This document shows positions 48,000-61,184 of a stretch of DNA of 64,000 nucleotides, piece by piece (the stretch's first letter is position 1; each line of letters opens with the position of its first letter). The translations under genes and the position numbers were made by a program. The notes below the pieces were generated by a model. The model searched no databases. It was not told the DNA's origin and saw only the letters and a list, made by a program, of their open reading frames with translations. This stretch comes from Sinohyriopsis cumingii (lineage: Eukaryota; Mollusca; Bivalvia; Unionida; Unionidae): assembly GCA_028554795.2 (NCBI GenBank), contig JAPYKE020000037.1:6430001-6494000 (forward strand), in the 5' to 3' direction.

Positions 48000-50300
48000 A
48001 TGCGATTGTATATATGGTATAAAAATGAAAATAATCGATTGATGAGGATAGATGACGTATTCTGGATATTTTTTTTTATCATGATTGTATGCTTTATTTT
48101 TCTTCATCTTTCCCACAGTCGCTTCAATGTGATTTTACAAAATGTTACCTCAGACTTTGGTGTCTGTTCTGTTTCAGTATTTGAGACAACAATATTCTTC
48201 AGTGTATTCCTAATTTAACCCGCAAAGGATTGATTGAAATGACTGTCAACTGTTTCAGTTCCAGTTTTATTTTTGTTTGTTCAAAACGCTGACGCCACAA
48301 CTCACTAATCATATGAGGGTTCCGAATTATGTCCTTGTCTACTTTAGTTCAAAGATATCTTGTCTGTTTTCCTTTCTATGTATTCCTTCTTTTATGTAGT
48401 CCCTACATCCAATTATGCGGATTTATCTTACTCATCGAATCGTTTCGGTTCACACTGTTCTTTTTGCTTTTTTTAATTGGCTTCTGAACTTCCTCTTCAC
48501 ACTCTTGTATTCTGCATATGGGTTATGTTGCATACCACAAGGACTATCGTCTTATATCCACGAAGTTAGTTTTCTTCTCAACTCTATGCATCTCAGCAAC
48601 ATTACGAAATCTCGAATGGGGTTTAAAAATGCGGTTGGAAGATTTTATTTGGGAGAATTTTATCAACTGAATCGCCTAAGATAGTCGCAACAGCATCTTG
48701 AGCGTAAAGTATATCCACGATGTCGTGTGTAAGTAGTTTTAACGATTCTAATAGCTCTTACTGTACTCACCGGAAAGGCATTCCACAGTTTCCATTACTT
48801 TCTTACAATCATCTAAAGAGGTATTCTTTACAGGACACCACACACAGAACATGAATAATTTTCAATTGCACATACTAATTTCATCTGCAATAATTGTAAT
48901 TTCCCACGTTTTGCATGGATCAGACCGGCAGGGACTTGTGATAGAGAATCGCAATTCCTCCAGAGCCAGAGGGACGTTTTCTCTCCCACTGAAGCTTCAG
49001 AATTCTTTTATCCAGTCAGTCGAAAGCTTAAACTCTCTCTTGATGCTTTGTTGAAAGTGCAACTGTTCTGAAGGTAGTCAATTCTCACACACGAACACAG
49101 TATCTAAATGTAGAGGGCGTTTAAGTCATAATGCCCTTTGCGTTTCAAGTCAATATGTTAGAAAAGTCATGCGAAGGATAACCAAAACGCCCCATCCTGG
49201 CAGCTGCATACAGAGGTCATTTATCTTTTAGACCATTACATGGCTTATACAAAACTTGCCTCTGATGTATTGTTCTGCAGAGTAGCGTTTCGGGAACATT
49301 AATTCGAATGGTATAGGCTTCTCCTCTATCATTCGATCACCTTTCTCGTAATCGAATATTTATTGTGTTCTCTCCTCAATTATACATAAGACTGTACATT
49401 ACTTGATTTAGTTCTTCTGGACCGCAGTCTGCCTTAATTCAAGATAATAAAAAAAAACTATTATTATGTTTTCTGGTTTCATTTCACTGCACTGGATGGC
49501 ACGTCAATTCGTATGATTTATATCATATGGTGTGAGTGTGATATATCCAGTAGCCCATAACTGGCACTGATTTGCTCTATTTTCGTTCTTGTCTGTTCTG
49601 CTTTCATCTATTTTGCCTTATCTGCTGACCGCATCACACTCTGTGTTGTGATGTTTTAGGATCTTTGCTGTCGGCGATTGTAACACCTCTGAACTGCTTT
49701 TCTCTACTCTGCGACGCCTGACGCTGATTAAGCCGATATTTCTGTCAACCTTCTGGTCAGGCGAAATTCTGCTTCGAGACGATGTTGGTTATTGATTATA
49801 GTTTGATTCGGTCTTGTACTGGTGCACTTGGTGTATTCTTAGGTATACAAGAAAAATTTGCCATGTTTGCATACGATCACGACAGATGGATACAGCTTGT
49901 AAGTTGAAACTGAATTCCACTAATCTGGGCGTTTGTAGTTTAAATTTGCTTCCCGTTTACAGCTTGCAGCTTTACGATTACCTTTGCCCGACGCTTAATT
50001 TTTTTTATACTTCTGTCGTGCCATGTAGGGAAGCCTCCGATAGCAGTTCCGATTCCTTTACCATGTCCGTTCTAGATTCCAGTCGTTTGATTGTATCGTC
50101 CTTCTACGATCGATATCTCTTTTCATTCGCTTAATTTCCTCCAAAGTATTTTCACAATTGACGTTTAGTTCATCAAGTACAAATTGTTTTAAATCAGTAC
50201 ATTTTTCGTACGAACTGCAGTTAATGTTTCTTTTATTATTATAACTCCATAGCATGTTTATTTCTAAATAACTAAGCGTAAACAGGTGTCAATTTGAAAT
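48000..50300. other. intergenic, no supported gene
   Basis: An open frame at 48851-49054 (+) begins MNNFQLHILISSAIIVISHV, which looks like a signal peptide, but it has no obvious donor and ends in a stop. A 65-codon minus-strand frame at 50058-50255 has a charged, coiled-coil-like sequence of unknown origin. Neither is called as a gene. Confidence 0.4.
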
Positions 50301-50309
50301 GATGAAAAT

Positions 50310-51160
50310 TTGGTTTAACTTTAAATGTTTCAGCACAAAATCATTCAGCAAAAATGAGCATGATTTCACATATTACTAAACCCCACAAAAGTTTTTAAAT
50401 GATTTCACATAATACTAAAATATAGATTTAAAATGATTTCACATATTACTAAACCCCATACAGTTTTAAAATGATTTCACATATTACTAAACCCCATAAA
50501 GTTGTAAAATGATTTCACATATTACCAAACCCCATAAAGATTTGCAATGATTTCACATATTACTAAACCCCATACAGTTTTAAAATGATTTAACATATTA
50601 CTAAACCCCATAAAGTTGTAAAATGATTTCACATATTACTAAACCCCATAAAGATTTGCAATGATTTCACATATTACTAAACCCCATACAGTTTTAAAAT
50701 GATTTCACATATTACTAAACCCATACAGTTTTAAAATGATTTCACATATTACTAAACCCCGTACAGTTTTAAAATGATTTCACGTATTACTAAACCCCAT
50801 ACAGTTTTAAAATGATTTCACATATTACTAAACCCCGTACAGTTTTAAAATGATTTCACATATTACTAAACCCCATACAGTTTTAAAATGATTTCACATA
50901 TTACTAAACCCCATACAGTTTTAAAATAATTTCACATATTACTAAACCCGATAAAGTTTTAAAATTATTGCACATGTTACTAAATCCCATAAAGTTTTAA
51001 AATTATTTCACATATTACTAAGCTCCATACAGTTTTAAAAAATGATTTCACTTATTACTAAATCCCATAAAGTTGTAAAATGATTTTACATATTTACTAA
51101 ACCCCATAAAGATTTGAAATGATTTCACATATTACTAAACTAGATAAAGTTTTAAAATGA
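50310..51160. repeat. minisatellite, ~37-bp unit, more than 20 copies
   Basis: The unit is aaaatgatttcacatattac plus taaaccccatacagttt. Two unit types (ending acagtttt and ending aaagttgt or aaagatttg) alternate in blocks. It leads directly into a (CA)n-(TA)n compound microsatellite. Confidence 0.92.
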
Positions 51161-51296
<136 letters not shown>

Positions 51297-51299
51297 TTT

Positions 51300-52697
51300 C
51301 TTTTGGATGACAAAAATAACTGTATTTATTTTAGTCATGAGGCTAACACTGAAAGATATCAGTAGTGAATTAACGTAATTTTAATTGTAGAGACCAATGC
51401 ATGAGCCTTTACACGAATTGCGATATTACAATATAAAAGTATTTTACTTCATGTTTGTATGACTAATAACTGATTTTTAAATGCCAAAAAGGCACTGAGA
51501 ACGCACCATTTGACTATCGGCCCTTAATTTCTAAATTAAGGACATTTCATGTTTATATGGCAGTAACGGGTATTGCATGTTCATTGTGTGTTGTTGTTCA
51601 TGTAAATATGCTAATTACAGAGTTTACAGCCAAATGATTAAATTCATTCATCACGGATGTTAATAAGAGACACATGTGAAAATCAGTTCAGAAGTTTGTC
51701 ACAGGTTTGGTCTGAGTTATGTAAACTTAAGTTCAAAAACGACTTTTAGTTAATATGCTATATATTTTGATGCTTAACTCTGAATTCCATGATTTAAATA
51801 CGGAAAGGTTTTTTGTATGGCCGATTAACAATAATATTTTGATACAATATAAGTAATATTAGTTTGATACAATTTATGTAAAATGTTTAATATCTTGATT
51901 ATTTGGAGACAAAGAGAAAACGGAAAAACGTGCGAGATATGGTGCAACGTTAGTCATGATTAAAGGCATGATGAATTTCGAGGTATTCCAAATTTTGTAA
52001 TGTTGCTGGCAAGATGCAACTTGAACGCTATTCTTATGACATGGCCATGAGACCGACGTGCGTCATTTGTCAACAAAAGTCTTGTTTAAGTTTCTTCTAA
52101 AAACAGTAACTGGAAAAATTCAACCAAATGTGACCGAGAACTACCTTTCAAATTTGCAAATTTGTACCAACGATGCCAATCCGCCTACAAACATGGTCGC
52201 CGTTACTAAAAGAAGAAAAACACTTTAAATGGTTTCTTCTGAAAAACTGTTGAACTGGATTGAACCAAAGCTGACAGAAAACGTTCTTTAACTGAGGTTT
52301 ACAACTGATGTCGTTCCGCCATAAAATACAACAATCTTAATAAACAAAAATATAAACAAACTCTCAATGACTTCTTAAGAAAACCAACTTTACAGTCTTT
52401 AACTTAATTTCATAGAAATTAATAAGACATAAATATATTTTACTGTATACTAATGATGCCCGGCCGCCGTCAGAGTTGGCTACATTCATAAAACATTTAA
52501 AGAACTTCTTAGGTTATTGATCTAAGTTCCTAATGGACTTGCTACTATTGCCTTTTTTTATTGCTTCTTCGTTATATATTTTCATTTATTTATTTATTCT
52601 TGAGGACAGGGAGATGGTTCTTTAAGTCGGAACGACATCTCATGTATATTTTCGTAAATTTAATTACGAAGTTATAAACATTTTATCTTATTTACAG
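51300..52697. other. sequence upstream of the lectin domain, no features recognised
   Basis: Should contain intron and possibly 5' exons of the lectin gene, but no convincing signal-peptide exon with a donor was found. Confidence 0.45.
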
Positions 52698-52796
52698 TTA
52701 CAAGTTCTTGTCCAGTTGGCTGGACTCAGCATGATGATTCCTGTTATCATTTCAGTCACGATAAAGAATCATGGGGAGATGCCTTTGTGAGTTTCT
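52698..52796 (+). CDS. C-type lectin domain, first exon
   Basis: After acceptor tatttacag, with two bases of a split codon, the exon reads TSSCPVGWTQHDDSCYHFSH then DKESWGDAF, followed by donor gtgagt. CPVGW...SCYHF...SWGDA is the usual start of a C-type lectin domain; the two cysteines form the extra N-terminal disulphide of long-form domains. The phase is 0 at the 3' border. The upstream exon with the start codon and probable signal peptide is not identified, so the gene is 5'-incomplete here. Confidence 0.92.
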
Positions 52797-53237
52797 TTTG
52801 TTGTCAAGCATACATGTTTTCATTTTCTAAAAAGTAAAACAAAATCTAAATTCTGTGAATGATACTCTGATCGTTAAAATATCGGTTTCGTATTGTTTAA
52901 AATTAACTAAAAAATTCCATGTGCAATCTTGATTCTGATAGTTAGTTTGACAATCTTTAAATGGTCGAAATACCTGTCTTGAATTTCTCAATTTTCTAAT
53001 CCACCCATTGTTTAATTTATACACTGGTCCATCGAACGTTCATTCAAATAATTCGTTATGTGTCTATCTTTTCGTTTATTTCGTTTTATCTTTCTTTCAT
53101 TCCATGTAACAGCCATGGGCGCGTAATAAAAAAGGATTACAGTATAAACTGAGGTGATATGAGTAACTTTATCATTTTAAATTGTAATTAGCAACAGGCG
53201 ACTATAGCTAATCGTGGTTTATGCTGTACCTTTGTAG

Positions 53238-53328
53238 ACTTTTTGCAAGATTCTTGGAGGTTACCTGGTCGAAATAAGCACAGAAGGCGAGTCCAAGTAT
53301 ATTGAAAACCAGGTTAATATGTTCAATG
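53238..53328 (+). CDS. C-type lectin domain, second exon
   Basis: Acceptor cctttgtag; the exon reads TFCKILGGYLVEISTEGESK then YIENQVNMFN plus one base. It contains the conserved Cys of helix 2 followed by GGYLVEI, typical of CTLDs. The donor is gtaaat, phase 1, which makes a Glu codon with the last exon. An intron of 2.86 kb with a SINE, a ~390-bp duplicated segment and (TA)n runs follows. Confidence 0.93.
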
Positions 53329-53785
53329 GTAAATTTCGATTTTTGTAACCAATTTTTCTGATGACACTGTAAGTTATATTACAACATTATATATGGTCCC
53401 AGCGGTTGATTTCTGTTTGGTCCTTAATATTATTGTATTTCAGTGTATGAGGGTTTGTTAACACTATTTTCGTGCCGATGTACATAGGCAAGTGGAACGA
53501 AATCACTGTCGATGCCGGTATGATTTGTTAAGGCATCAATCGCTTTTTCAGTAAATTCAGTAACCTCATCAATGAGGTCAGATTCCAATCCTTATATAAT
53601 AATAATAAATCTACTCGTAAACACAAACACCATAGACATTTAAGCACTCTTCCGAATAAAAATCTAGTCCTTTGAATTGAATACCATCTCCAGCGACTAA
53701 TGATCTTGCAATTGCATATGTGTCAAATTCACCATCGTCCTGTTTATGATCGTGATATTAGTGTTACAAACTCAAGAACTATATG

Positions 53786-54035
53786 TTGTTGTTATTGTTG
53801 GGTTTAACGACATTTTTCAGCACACGATAGGCTATGCATGGCGGCCAGTATTAATGGTGGAGGAAGAACCTGGGAAAACCCCGGGAAGAACCATCGACCC
53901 ACGAGAAGCTACTGGCATTCTTTCTCACATACCCACATTGGCCGAATCCTAGACTGGAATCCACGCAGATTGAGGTGAGATGGCAGTGATCCGTAACGGA
54001 GAGCGCTTTAGACCACTCGGCCACTCGGGGCCACG
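53786..54035 (-). mobile_element. tRNA-derived SINE, family A, with 10-bp target duplication
   Basis: Very similar to the copies at 4565 and 45660. Direct repeats gaactatatg at 53776-53785 and 54036-54045. It is inserted in the second lectin intron, antisense to the lectin. Confidence 0.93.
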
Positions 54036-54440
54036 GAACTATATGCAGCTTATCATGTGCCAATATTCCCATTGTTCCTTTAGTTCAAGTTATGATAAAC
54101 GTGTATAATCACGCATCTTTATTATGTGACGTTTCGGTATATGAAAAACATTTGCACCAAAAGTGAAAATAAGTCGTCCATTTTCTAAAGTTACCTTGTC
54201 GTATCTTTCATCTCCTTTCTTGATTAATATTTCCTTGAATTTAGCTCCAGAAAGTTATTACGCCTGGTGATTGGGGGGGGGGGGCACATCTGCAAGCTGT
54301 TCTTCTACATATTGTTTCATCCCACCATTAGCAGTATCGACGTAGTCATTGATAAACTCATCCGACACGTTGGTGTCCCAGATACCACCGTTTTATTTAT
54401 CATAGCCAGATTATTGCGTGACAACCGTCTTACAACAATG

Positions 54441-54829
54441 CTTAATATATCTTGCAATTTATTGGCATTTATACGTTGAATTTAGTAAAACTAGCTATAA
54501 ACCTGACCTAATTACTCGACTGAACTGCTGACAGAAACAGTCCAAAGTAATATATTTCATTTCTGTAGCCCGTTGGATATACATTACATCTTTTTAAAGC
54601 TATGCGCAGAATAGGCCGACATATCGCTAGTCAGGAAAACGGGGGGGGGGGGGGGGGGGGTATCCTTTTATCCTATTATTTTGAACAGAATATTCTGGTG
54701 ACAATTGCATCTTTTCAAATGGTAAGCGTTGCTGTATTTTAATCGTGTCAATCGCTCGAACTCAGTATGCGTTTTGCTTCAATATTGGAAACGAAAACCT
54801 TAAGTGCGCAGAAATGCCCGTCAGCAGTG
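54441..54829 (+). repeat. direct repeat copy 1 (lectin intron)
   Basis: cttgcaatttattgg, aaactagctataaacctgac, acagaaacagtccaaagtaa, ttttgaacagaatatt and gtgcgcagaaatgcccg all recur in the same order at 58685-59071. Copy 1 has a run of about 19 G at 54642-54660 where copy 2 has acacggggg. The two copies are about 4.2 kb apart, in the same orientation. Confidence 0.92.
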
Positions 54830-55182
54830 AATATTTATCATAATGTAAACTTACTTTAATGTATAATCAATAAGTGGTTGCGGAGTTGAGCTTCCCGCAA
54901 GCACATGCAATGCTTTAACAACACGATTATCTCATATTGGCCCTTGCAAGCGATTTTTTTTCTTCCTCAGCGGCATAGTTAAATAAAATAATGGCCTAAC
55001 AATATTATTAGTTGTGTTCTCGACTATGGTGTACACGAGAAAAGACTAGTCGATTACCTAGACCAGCACTTGACGCTAGCAAATGTGATTTGCAACATTT
55101 ATAATGGCATGTTCTACTGCATAGTTCTTATATTCCAACTTGTACACATTTATGGTTAATGCACTTCAATGCCATATAACTC

Positions 55183-55187
<5 letters not shown>

Positions 55188-55260
<73 letters not shown>
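55188..55260. repeat. (TA)n microsatellite
   Basis: About 36 TA units abutting the head of a partial SINE at 55261. Another short run is at 55510-55530. Confidence 0.98.
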
Positions 55261-55263
<3 letters not shown>

Positions 55264-55425
55264 GTCCGAGAGGCCTAAAGCGCTCACTGTTACGGATCAC
55301 ACCTCTCTGCGTGGTTTCGAGTCTTGGGATCGGTTAATGTGGGTAATTGTTACCATTTATACGTACCGCCATGTATAGCCTATCTTGTGCTGAAAAATGG
55401 CGTTACATTCTATAACAACACCACT
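55261..55425 (+). mobile_element. tRNA-derived SINE, family A, internally deleted
   Basis: The head is gtccgagaggcctaaagcgc, then box B-like ggtttcgagtcttggg, after which the central part is missing and the copy resumes at accgccatgtatagcctatc and gctgaaaaatggcgttacat. Directly follows a long (TA)n run. Confidence 0.85.
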
Positions 55426-55728
55426 ATGTATGTATATACTGTTACGAGGTGCAGGTTAAAATACATTACCGAGAGCTACATTTCCAGTTTAATCAGAAGT
55501 TAGTTGGATATATATATATATATATATATAGTGTTGAATAAATACTTCTCTTTCATTTATTAGTTTGCTTCCATGAAGTTTACTTTTGACTGCAGTTTTT
55601 AACTTTGTATTTTAAAATCAGCAGAGAGGACTGTGATTTACATTGTATTTCTCCTATAGTTTCCTTTAGTTCAATAAATAAATGTGTTGTTTACTAATAA
55701 TTTTATTTAAAATTTTTTTAAAAATAAA

Positions 55729-55731
<3 letters not shown>

Positions 55732-55801
<70 letters not shown>
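55732..55801. repeat. (TA)n microsatellite
   Basis: About 35 TA units in the second lectin intron. Confidence 0.98.
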
Positions 55802-55804
<3 letters not shown>

Positions 55805-56190
55805 GCAAGTTATAAAGTTGACACTATTTGCATGCCAGCTTTGTGAAGAATTTTACAAACCCGTATCAAAGATGGCACAGAAGCTGTTTTGTTGGGGGTG
55901 GGGGTGGGGGTATTTGTTAATGATCGACATGCGTCAGAACTCCTAATGAAAATCAAAACGAGCCGTTTTGGGGTTCCCTTTAATGACTGTCGCAAGATAA
56001 CGGTCTCATGTCTCGTGATACTTTACATATTACGCCACTTTTGTTAATTGCAATATATACTTCGTGTTGCTCAAATTTTAGCTTCTTTGCATTCTGTATT
56101 TACTTGTGTTATTTTAATACTGGAAAGCAGTATTTACCTTTCTTCTGTATATCATAATGTTGCACGTGTCTTTACCTTCACATCACACAG

Positions 56191-56423
56191 AAAAGTACTG
56201 GATAGGGGCCTCTGACGTTCTTGTTGAGGGAGAATATTTATGGATGACCAGCATGACGAATGTTTCCTACTCCAACTGGGCTCCGGGTCAACCCGACAAT
56301 TCTGGCACAAACGAAAATTGCGTGGAAGTGTGGACTTCAAAGCAGTGGAATGATGGACCGTGCTCCAACCCGGTTCGATACATCTGCGAGTCAGAGTTGA
56401 GGTTGGACTTCAGTCGTAATTGA
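56191..56423 (+). CDS. C-type lectin domain, last exon, QPD type
   Basis: Acceptor catcacacag. The exon completes a Glu codon and reads KYWIGASDVLVEGEYLWMTS, then NVSYSNWAPGQPDNSGTNEN, CVEVWTSKQWNDGPCSNPVR and YICESELRLDFSRN, ending in TGA at 56421-56423. WIGA, NWAPGQPDN, ENCVE, WNDGPC and YICE are in canonical order. QPD at the long loop and WND are calcium and sugar ligands; QPD is the form usually linked to galactose binding. With the first two exons there are six cysteines in the long-form pattern. The protein is probably secreted and binds glycans in recognition or immunity, which is inference. No transmembrane segment follows. Confidence 0.94.
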
Positions 56424-56872
56424 TCGAAACGGATTTTGTTATTTTGTTTTAGGTCGGGAAAAACAAGCATGAAACGAACACAACACACACTAAACTATAG
56501 TCACATGCATGAGTATCCGTTATACCTCAGTTTTACTTGATTTAAATTAAACATTTATAAATGGCTAGGAGTATCACTCATTGTCCGGAAAAGTCACTGT
56601 ACAACAACGCACATAAAATGACAACAGCATCGTCATTAAACACGAAAATGTACGGCGCAACGATAAGTCGCTTGATTCCAACTATCTTAAATCATTTATG
56701 ACCAAATTGCAGGATGCATGGACCATTCAAGTGAATATGCTTATAGTTTCTGCAGATGGCCTTTGTATCTCTGTTGTCATGTTTGTTGAGAATTATTTTC
56801 AATTTGACATATCCCCTCGGTAAACCAAAAACCAAAGTTATTTGAGTGTAACCGTCTTTCAGCTATGTTCTG

Positions 56873-56875
<3 letters not shown>
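56424..56875. other. lectin 3' flank
   Basis: AT-rich 3' untranslated and flanking sequence. I see no perfect AATAAA close to the stop; attaaa-like words are at about 56547. Nothing else is recognised. Confidence 0.4.

Positions 56876-56941
<66 letters not shown>
56876..56941. repeat. (TA)n microsatellite
   Basis: About 33 TA units 450 bp after the lectin stop. Confidence 0.98.
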
Positions 56942-56944
<3 letters not shown>

Positions 56945-57511
56945 AGAAAGTACAAAAGCTATTATAACCGACACAGTGATTTTGAAACAAACCACACATT
57001 ACGATTTAAATTAGAAAAAGGCATGGGACTTCGCTCTTACTGTAAATTTTTATTCTGTATATTAGATACCTCAGGGACAAATCTCAGAAAGTGCTGGATT
57101 GTATACGACTCTTGGTAAACACAGATTGTAAATCGGATCAAAAGATCTTACCAGGACATTCGTAAGATCTAAACTTTACAAATGACTCGATGCTTGATCT
57201 GATACACAATCACGAACTACTTTGTATGTGTGCATTTAGAATGTCTCCGTCAGAAAGACTCTATTTGAAAGAAAGTATAACCATCAATTTATTTAAACCG
57301 AACGGTTCTTACGTATGCTGCCAGTCTATCTTCTAAGCCTAGTCATGTTCGTGTAGGCAGGTTATGAGAGTGCAAATATAGCAGCCAAAGCTGCCCTATG
57401 GTTACCCCTTTCGGTATCGGTGGGGCATATACTTAATGCAAATATTATACAAATCAGCGTCTTCGTCATGTTTTACAATAAATGTGGAGTGCAAACGCCA
57501 TAGACTTCAGA

Positions 57512-57678
57512 AGAATAATCCCATCGTTCGAGGGTGGCATCCCTTCTATAGAACTAATCGCAGAGATGTGATGGCATTGTGCCGATCGCGTATTAGACAC
57601 ACATACCTGACGCAGGCCTTCCTGCTAAACCTGAACCTGAATAAGAGTGCATACCTTGCAGGACTCCAAAGAAATTGA
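57512..57678 (+). pseudogene. LINE RNase-H-like C-terminal fragment
   Basis: The frame reads WHPFYRTNRRDVMALCRSRI then RHTYLTQAFLLN, resembling the motif (R-x-R-x-G-H-T-x-L-T-H-x-x-L-L) found after RNase H domains in Jockey/CR1-type LINEs and related retroelements. Two key positions differ (Gly to Arg, His to Gln). Only this piece is recognisable. Confidence 0.55.
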
Positions 57679-58684
57679 AACTGTTTTTGTTGCTTCTGTT
57701 AATTTCACCTCTGTAAAACATATTTATTTTTGACGTGAACAGCTTGAAGAAACTGTATGATAATATACCGCCTCAGAAAATCATCGAATTTGGAAAATTT
57801 ACGGTTTATATTTTTAAAAATATTTTGACCCAATATATTAAGAAATTTACATTATGTAACTTTTATCTTTTATTTATTATCATTTTACAGAATTTGACAT
57901 CTATACATTCGATCCAGCTGTAATTCCTATTTGCGTTTAATGTTTAGGAGTTTTTTTATATTCATAATTATTTGCAATTCATTTTGTATTTTCGAACTTA
58001 TAATTCTTTTTCAGAACGGACCAGATTATCATTGGATATTGACCTATTTGAGAATATTACTTTAATTAAAAAGAAGTTAAGAAAGAGTTATTTTTCTTTT
58101 ATTTCATATATGTTCCTTTGTTGACTGGTACATTGTATCACGTGTTGTTTTTGGTCGAACATCCAGTTTGTATCGAGAAAGAATGATCACCCTTTTATGA
58201 AGGAAGTGATATTCATCAAGTGTACAAATACATTCCACATTTCGACCCTAACTGCATATTAAAATATGATTTCTAAATGTCAACATGAAGACCCACTCCA
58301 TGACCGTCATGAACTTGTAACCCAGAAAATCATATTTACTGTGTATCTTTTAGAATCATAAAATAAATACATTATATAAAAGATGGAAATGTATACCTTA
58401 CAACATTGCTGCATTTTGATCCAAGTTTCCATTTTTGCAAGAAGTTGTCCCACACATAGTTTTATCGTCTGCTGTACAACACGTCAAATTGCCTCTAGGA
58501 CGGGATTCTCAAACAATTCCCTGGCATAAAGTCTGTTTCTAAATTCTTTAGTAATTGTTTTCCCATAAACGAGAAGTTGTAAAAACAATATCCTATTCAT
58601 CCTTCTTTCTCTTTAATATAATAGCTTTTTTATTATAAAACGTTGAACATTACTAATTTATTTTTGCAAGATCGGTTTAGTTTA

Positions 58685-59071
58685 CTTAATATTTCTTGCA
58701 ATTTATTGGCCTTGTTACGTTGAATTTTGTAAAACTAGCTATAAACCTGACCTAATTACTCGACTAAACTGCAGACAGAAACAGTCCAAAGTAATGTATT
58801 TCATTTCTATGGCGAGATAGATAAACACTGCAAATTTTCAAAGCTGTGCGCAGAATAGGGCGACATATCGCGAATTATGAAAACACGGGGGTTATATCCC
58901 GTGTGTCCAAAAATTAATTTTATTTTGAACAGAATATTTTGGTGACAATTGTCTCTTTTCAAATGGTAAGAATTACAGTAATTTATTTTCGTCAATTGGT
59001 CGAATTCTATATGCGTTTTGCTTTAATATTGGAGAAGGAAACATTAGGTGCGCAGAAATGCCCGATAGCAT
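58685..59071 (+). repeat. direct repeat copy 2 (3' of the lectin)
   Basis: Partner of 54441-54829, same orientation, clearly diverged but collinear over the whole length. It is either a local segmental duplication or two copies of an undescribed dispersed repeat. Confidence 0.92.
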
Positions 59072-59526
59072 TGTATACATTGTATATACAGTACGTACCC
59101 TGTATCATTGATATACTAGGAGATGTATACATTTTTTATTAAATGGAAACAAGGCATGCCAAGTTTCCTTATAATGATTTTTTTTTTATACAACGAGTGA
59201 TATATCATTGATAGAGCGTACATACCATACATATATTTTATTTATATCAAATACAAATACACATATTTGCCTTGTGCAGGTATGGAACTACTTTGTTTCG
59301 AATACAACAAATAATATTCAGCCTAAATACGTGTCATGTTTATCTTCTCTTGGGATCAAACAAAGATTCCCACTCTCTGCATCAGATATTGCATATCAAA
59401 ATTCAACAGAACTAGCTATGGTCATTGCGCAACCCAATGCACACTTACAACCGGTTAACATGACTTTAGGTCTTTCTCGTTGGTTTCGCTTTCTAACGGA
59501 GATCATCACATAATTAAACCTCTCAG

Positions 59527-59590
59527 ATACTATTAGTGCCCCGATGTGGCTATAATTTACCAGCTGAGCTATGTCTGTCGACACACATTC
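59527..59590 (-). mobile_element. possible tRNA-head fragment of a third SINE
   Basis: On the minus strand, gacatagctcagctggtaaa resembles a tRNA D-arm and box A. A weak box B-like ggtttaatta follows. Too little remains to prove a SINE. Confidence 0.3.
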
Positions 59591-59599
59591 ATGGAATTT

Positions 59600-61180
59600 T
59601 GGTAGAAAAGAATTCGCAATTTAAATATTCGCGAATTAATTGACTTACTCCTTGTCTTAATTGCGTTGCTTTGTTAATTAACCATAAAATGAGATACATT
59701 TTCAGACATTTGAAAGTCGATCCATAGCGTAAACGACACAAATCATTAAGACAGATAACTTACATATTCTAACAATTTCTAACAGAATAATGCATATTAT
59801 CTTACACAACATGATTTCATTTGCATACAAAACAAATGGATCCGAACTCATTATATAACGAAATATTGTATGATGTCCTTACAATATATGAATAATATAT
59901 CGTGCACGATTATTTCTAAACTCAAGGAAAAATTAAAGTACTAATTTAGAACGAATAAATTAAACAATTATTTAGAAACGTAAAACAGTGAACATGTATG
60001 TAACTGAGACTAATCATACTTACCCAAATCCTCGCTCGCTTATCACCAGAGGATTCCCTCAGTCTCTTCTCTGGATACAGGTCTCTAAAAGTTCCAAATC
60101 CTCTGTCCCACGGACTACTTATTTACCTAGAAGAGTACTCTCTACTAAACTCAGAGCCCCTCAGACTATCCCCCTCGGCCTACAAACTTGGACTGACTAT
60201 TTTTGAAAAGGGAGATTATTTTAAAGCCCTGAATTCTGTATGGGAACATACATATCCTCGTTTAGCTTAGCAAATCATGATATATTTGAAGCGCCAACAT
60301 TTTGTGTCACTCCCATGGAAGCTGGAATAATTATTTCTAGTCCACCTTTATTAATAATTATTCTAGAAAATATCATTTTACGACAACTGTTTCAAATGAC
60401 CCATGAGTTCCTAAAAATATCCCTGGTTCGTCTCAACCCATGTCATTTTACCGTTATTGACCTTGCATTAACATTGCACTCTTATCTTACTCTTAGACTT
60501 TAACCGTGTGAGTCCAAATTAAAATTAAATTCACGCCCCAAACAGAACCGATTCCATCCCTCGCAGTCAGCAATTTGTTACGAGTCAAACCCATACGTCG
60601 AACTTAATCTTTACGTGTCACTCTGATCCTGACAGAACGTACAGCAAAATTATCTCAAAACAAATTTGCACGAATGCACAATACTTTATTACAATATCTT
60701 TGTGAAATTCACAACGGCACTCGTCAAGATGGATAGGTTATACGATGGTATGTAGTTTATTCTACACATCTATCATGCATATTAATATTACATTTAAGTT
60801 CCTGACACACCAATTACAATTTACAGATAAAATACCTTTCTCTACCCATGGTTTCTCTCTCACTTTTGTTTTTGTTTTGCATCTTTTGTTTTCCACTTCT
60901 GTTTAGTTTTATTTCTGACTGTGTTACTCGTCATTATGGAGCAAACTCATGCGGATATGTGATGACACATGTACCGCTCAACCAAGAATGTCTGTGTGAG
61001 TTTGACAGTTTGATAATGTTCATGATCCAAACAGACGATGATTGTACTGCATCTAATTTGTCTGAAGTGCACAAGTCCCTACATATTTCATATAGGATCT
61101 AATTGAAAGTAACTCGAGACGTGCTCTATCACACGATTCTTTTTTAAGTAATGTCAATTTCAGATTGTTTCTCGTGCGCG
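59600..61180. other. intergenic, no supported gene
   Basis: Several short open frames (e.g. 59988-60206, 60240-60503, 60848-61102) without recognisable domains. Confidence 0.4.
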
Positions 61181-61184
61181 TTCT

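Noticed and set aside
48851-49054. Signal-peptide exon of the lectin gene
   Set aside because: The sequence looks like a signal peptide, but no suitable donor follows before the stop, and it lies almost 4 kb from the lectin domain across a large minisatellite.
50058-50255. 65-codon charged minus-strand frame as a gag-like gene
   Set aside because: Looks coiled-coil-like, but the continuation is broken in all frames and no diagnostic motif is present.
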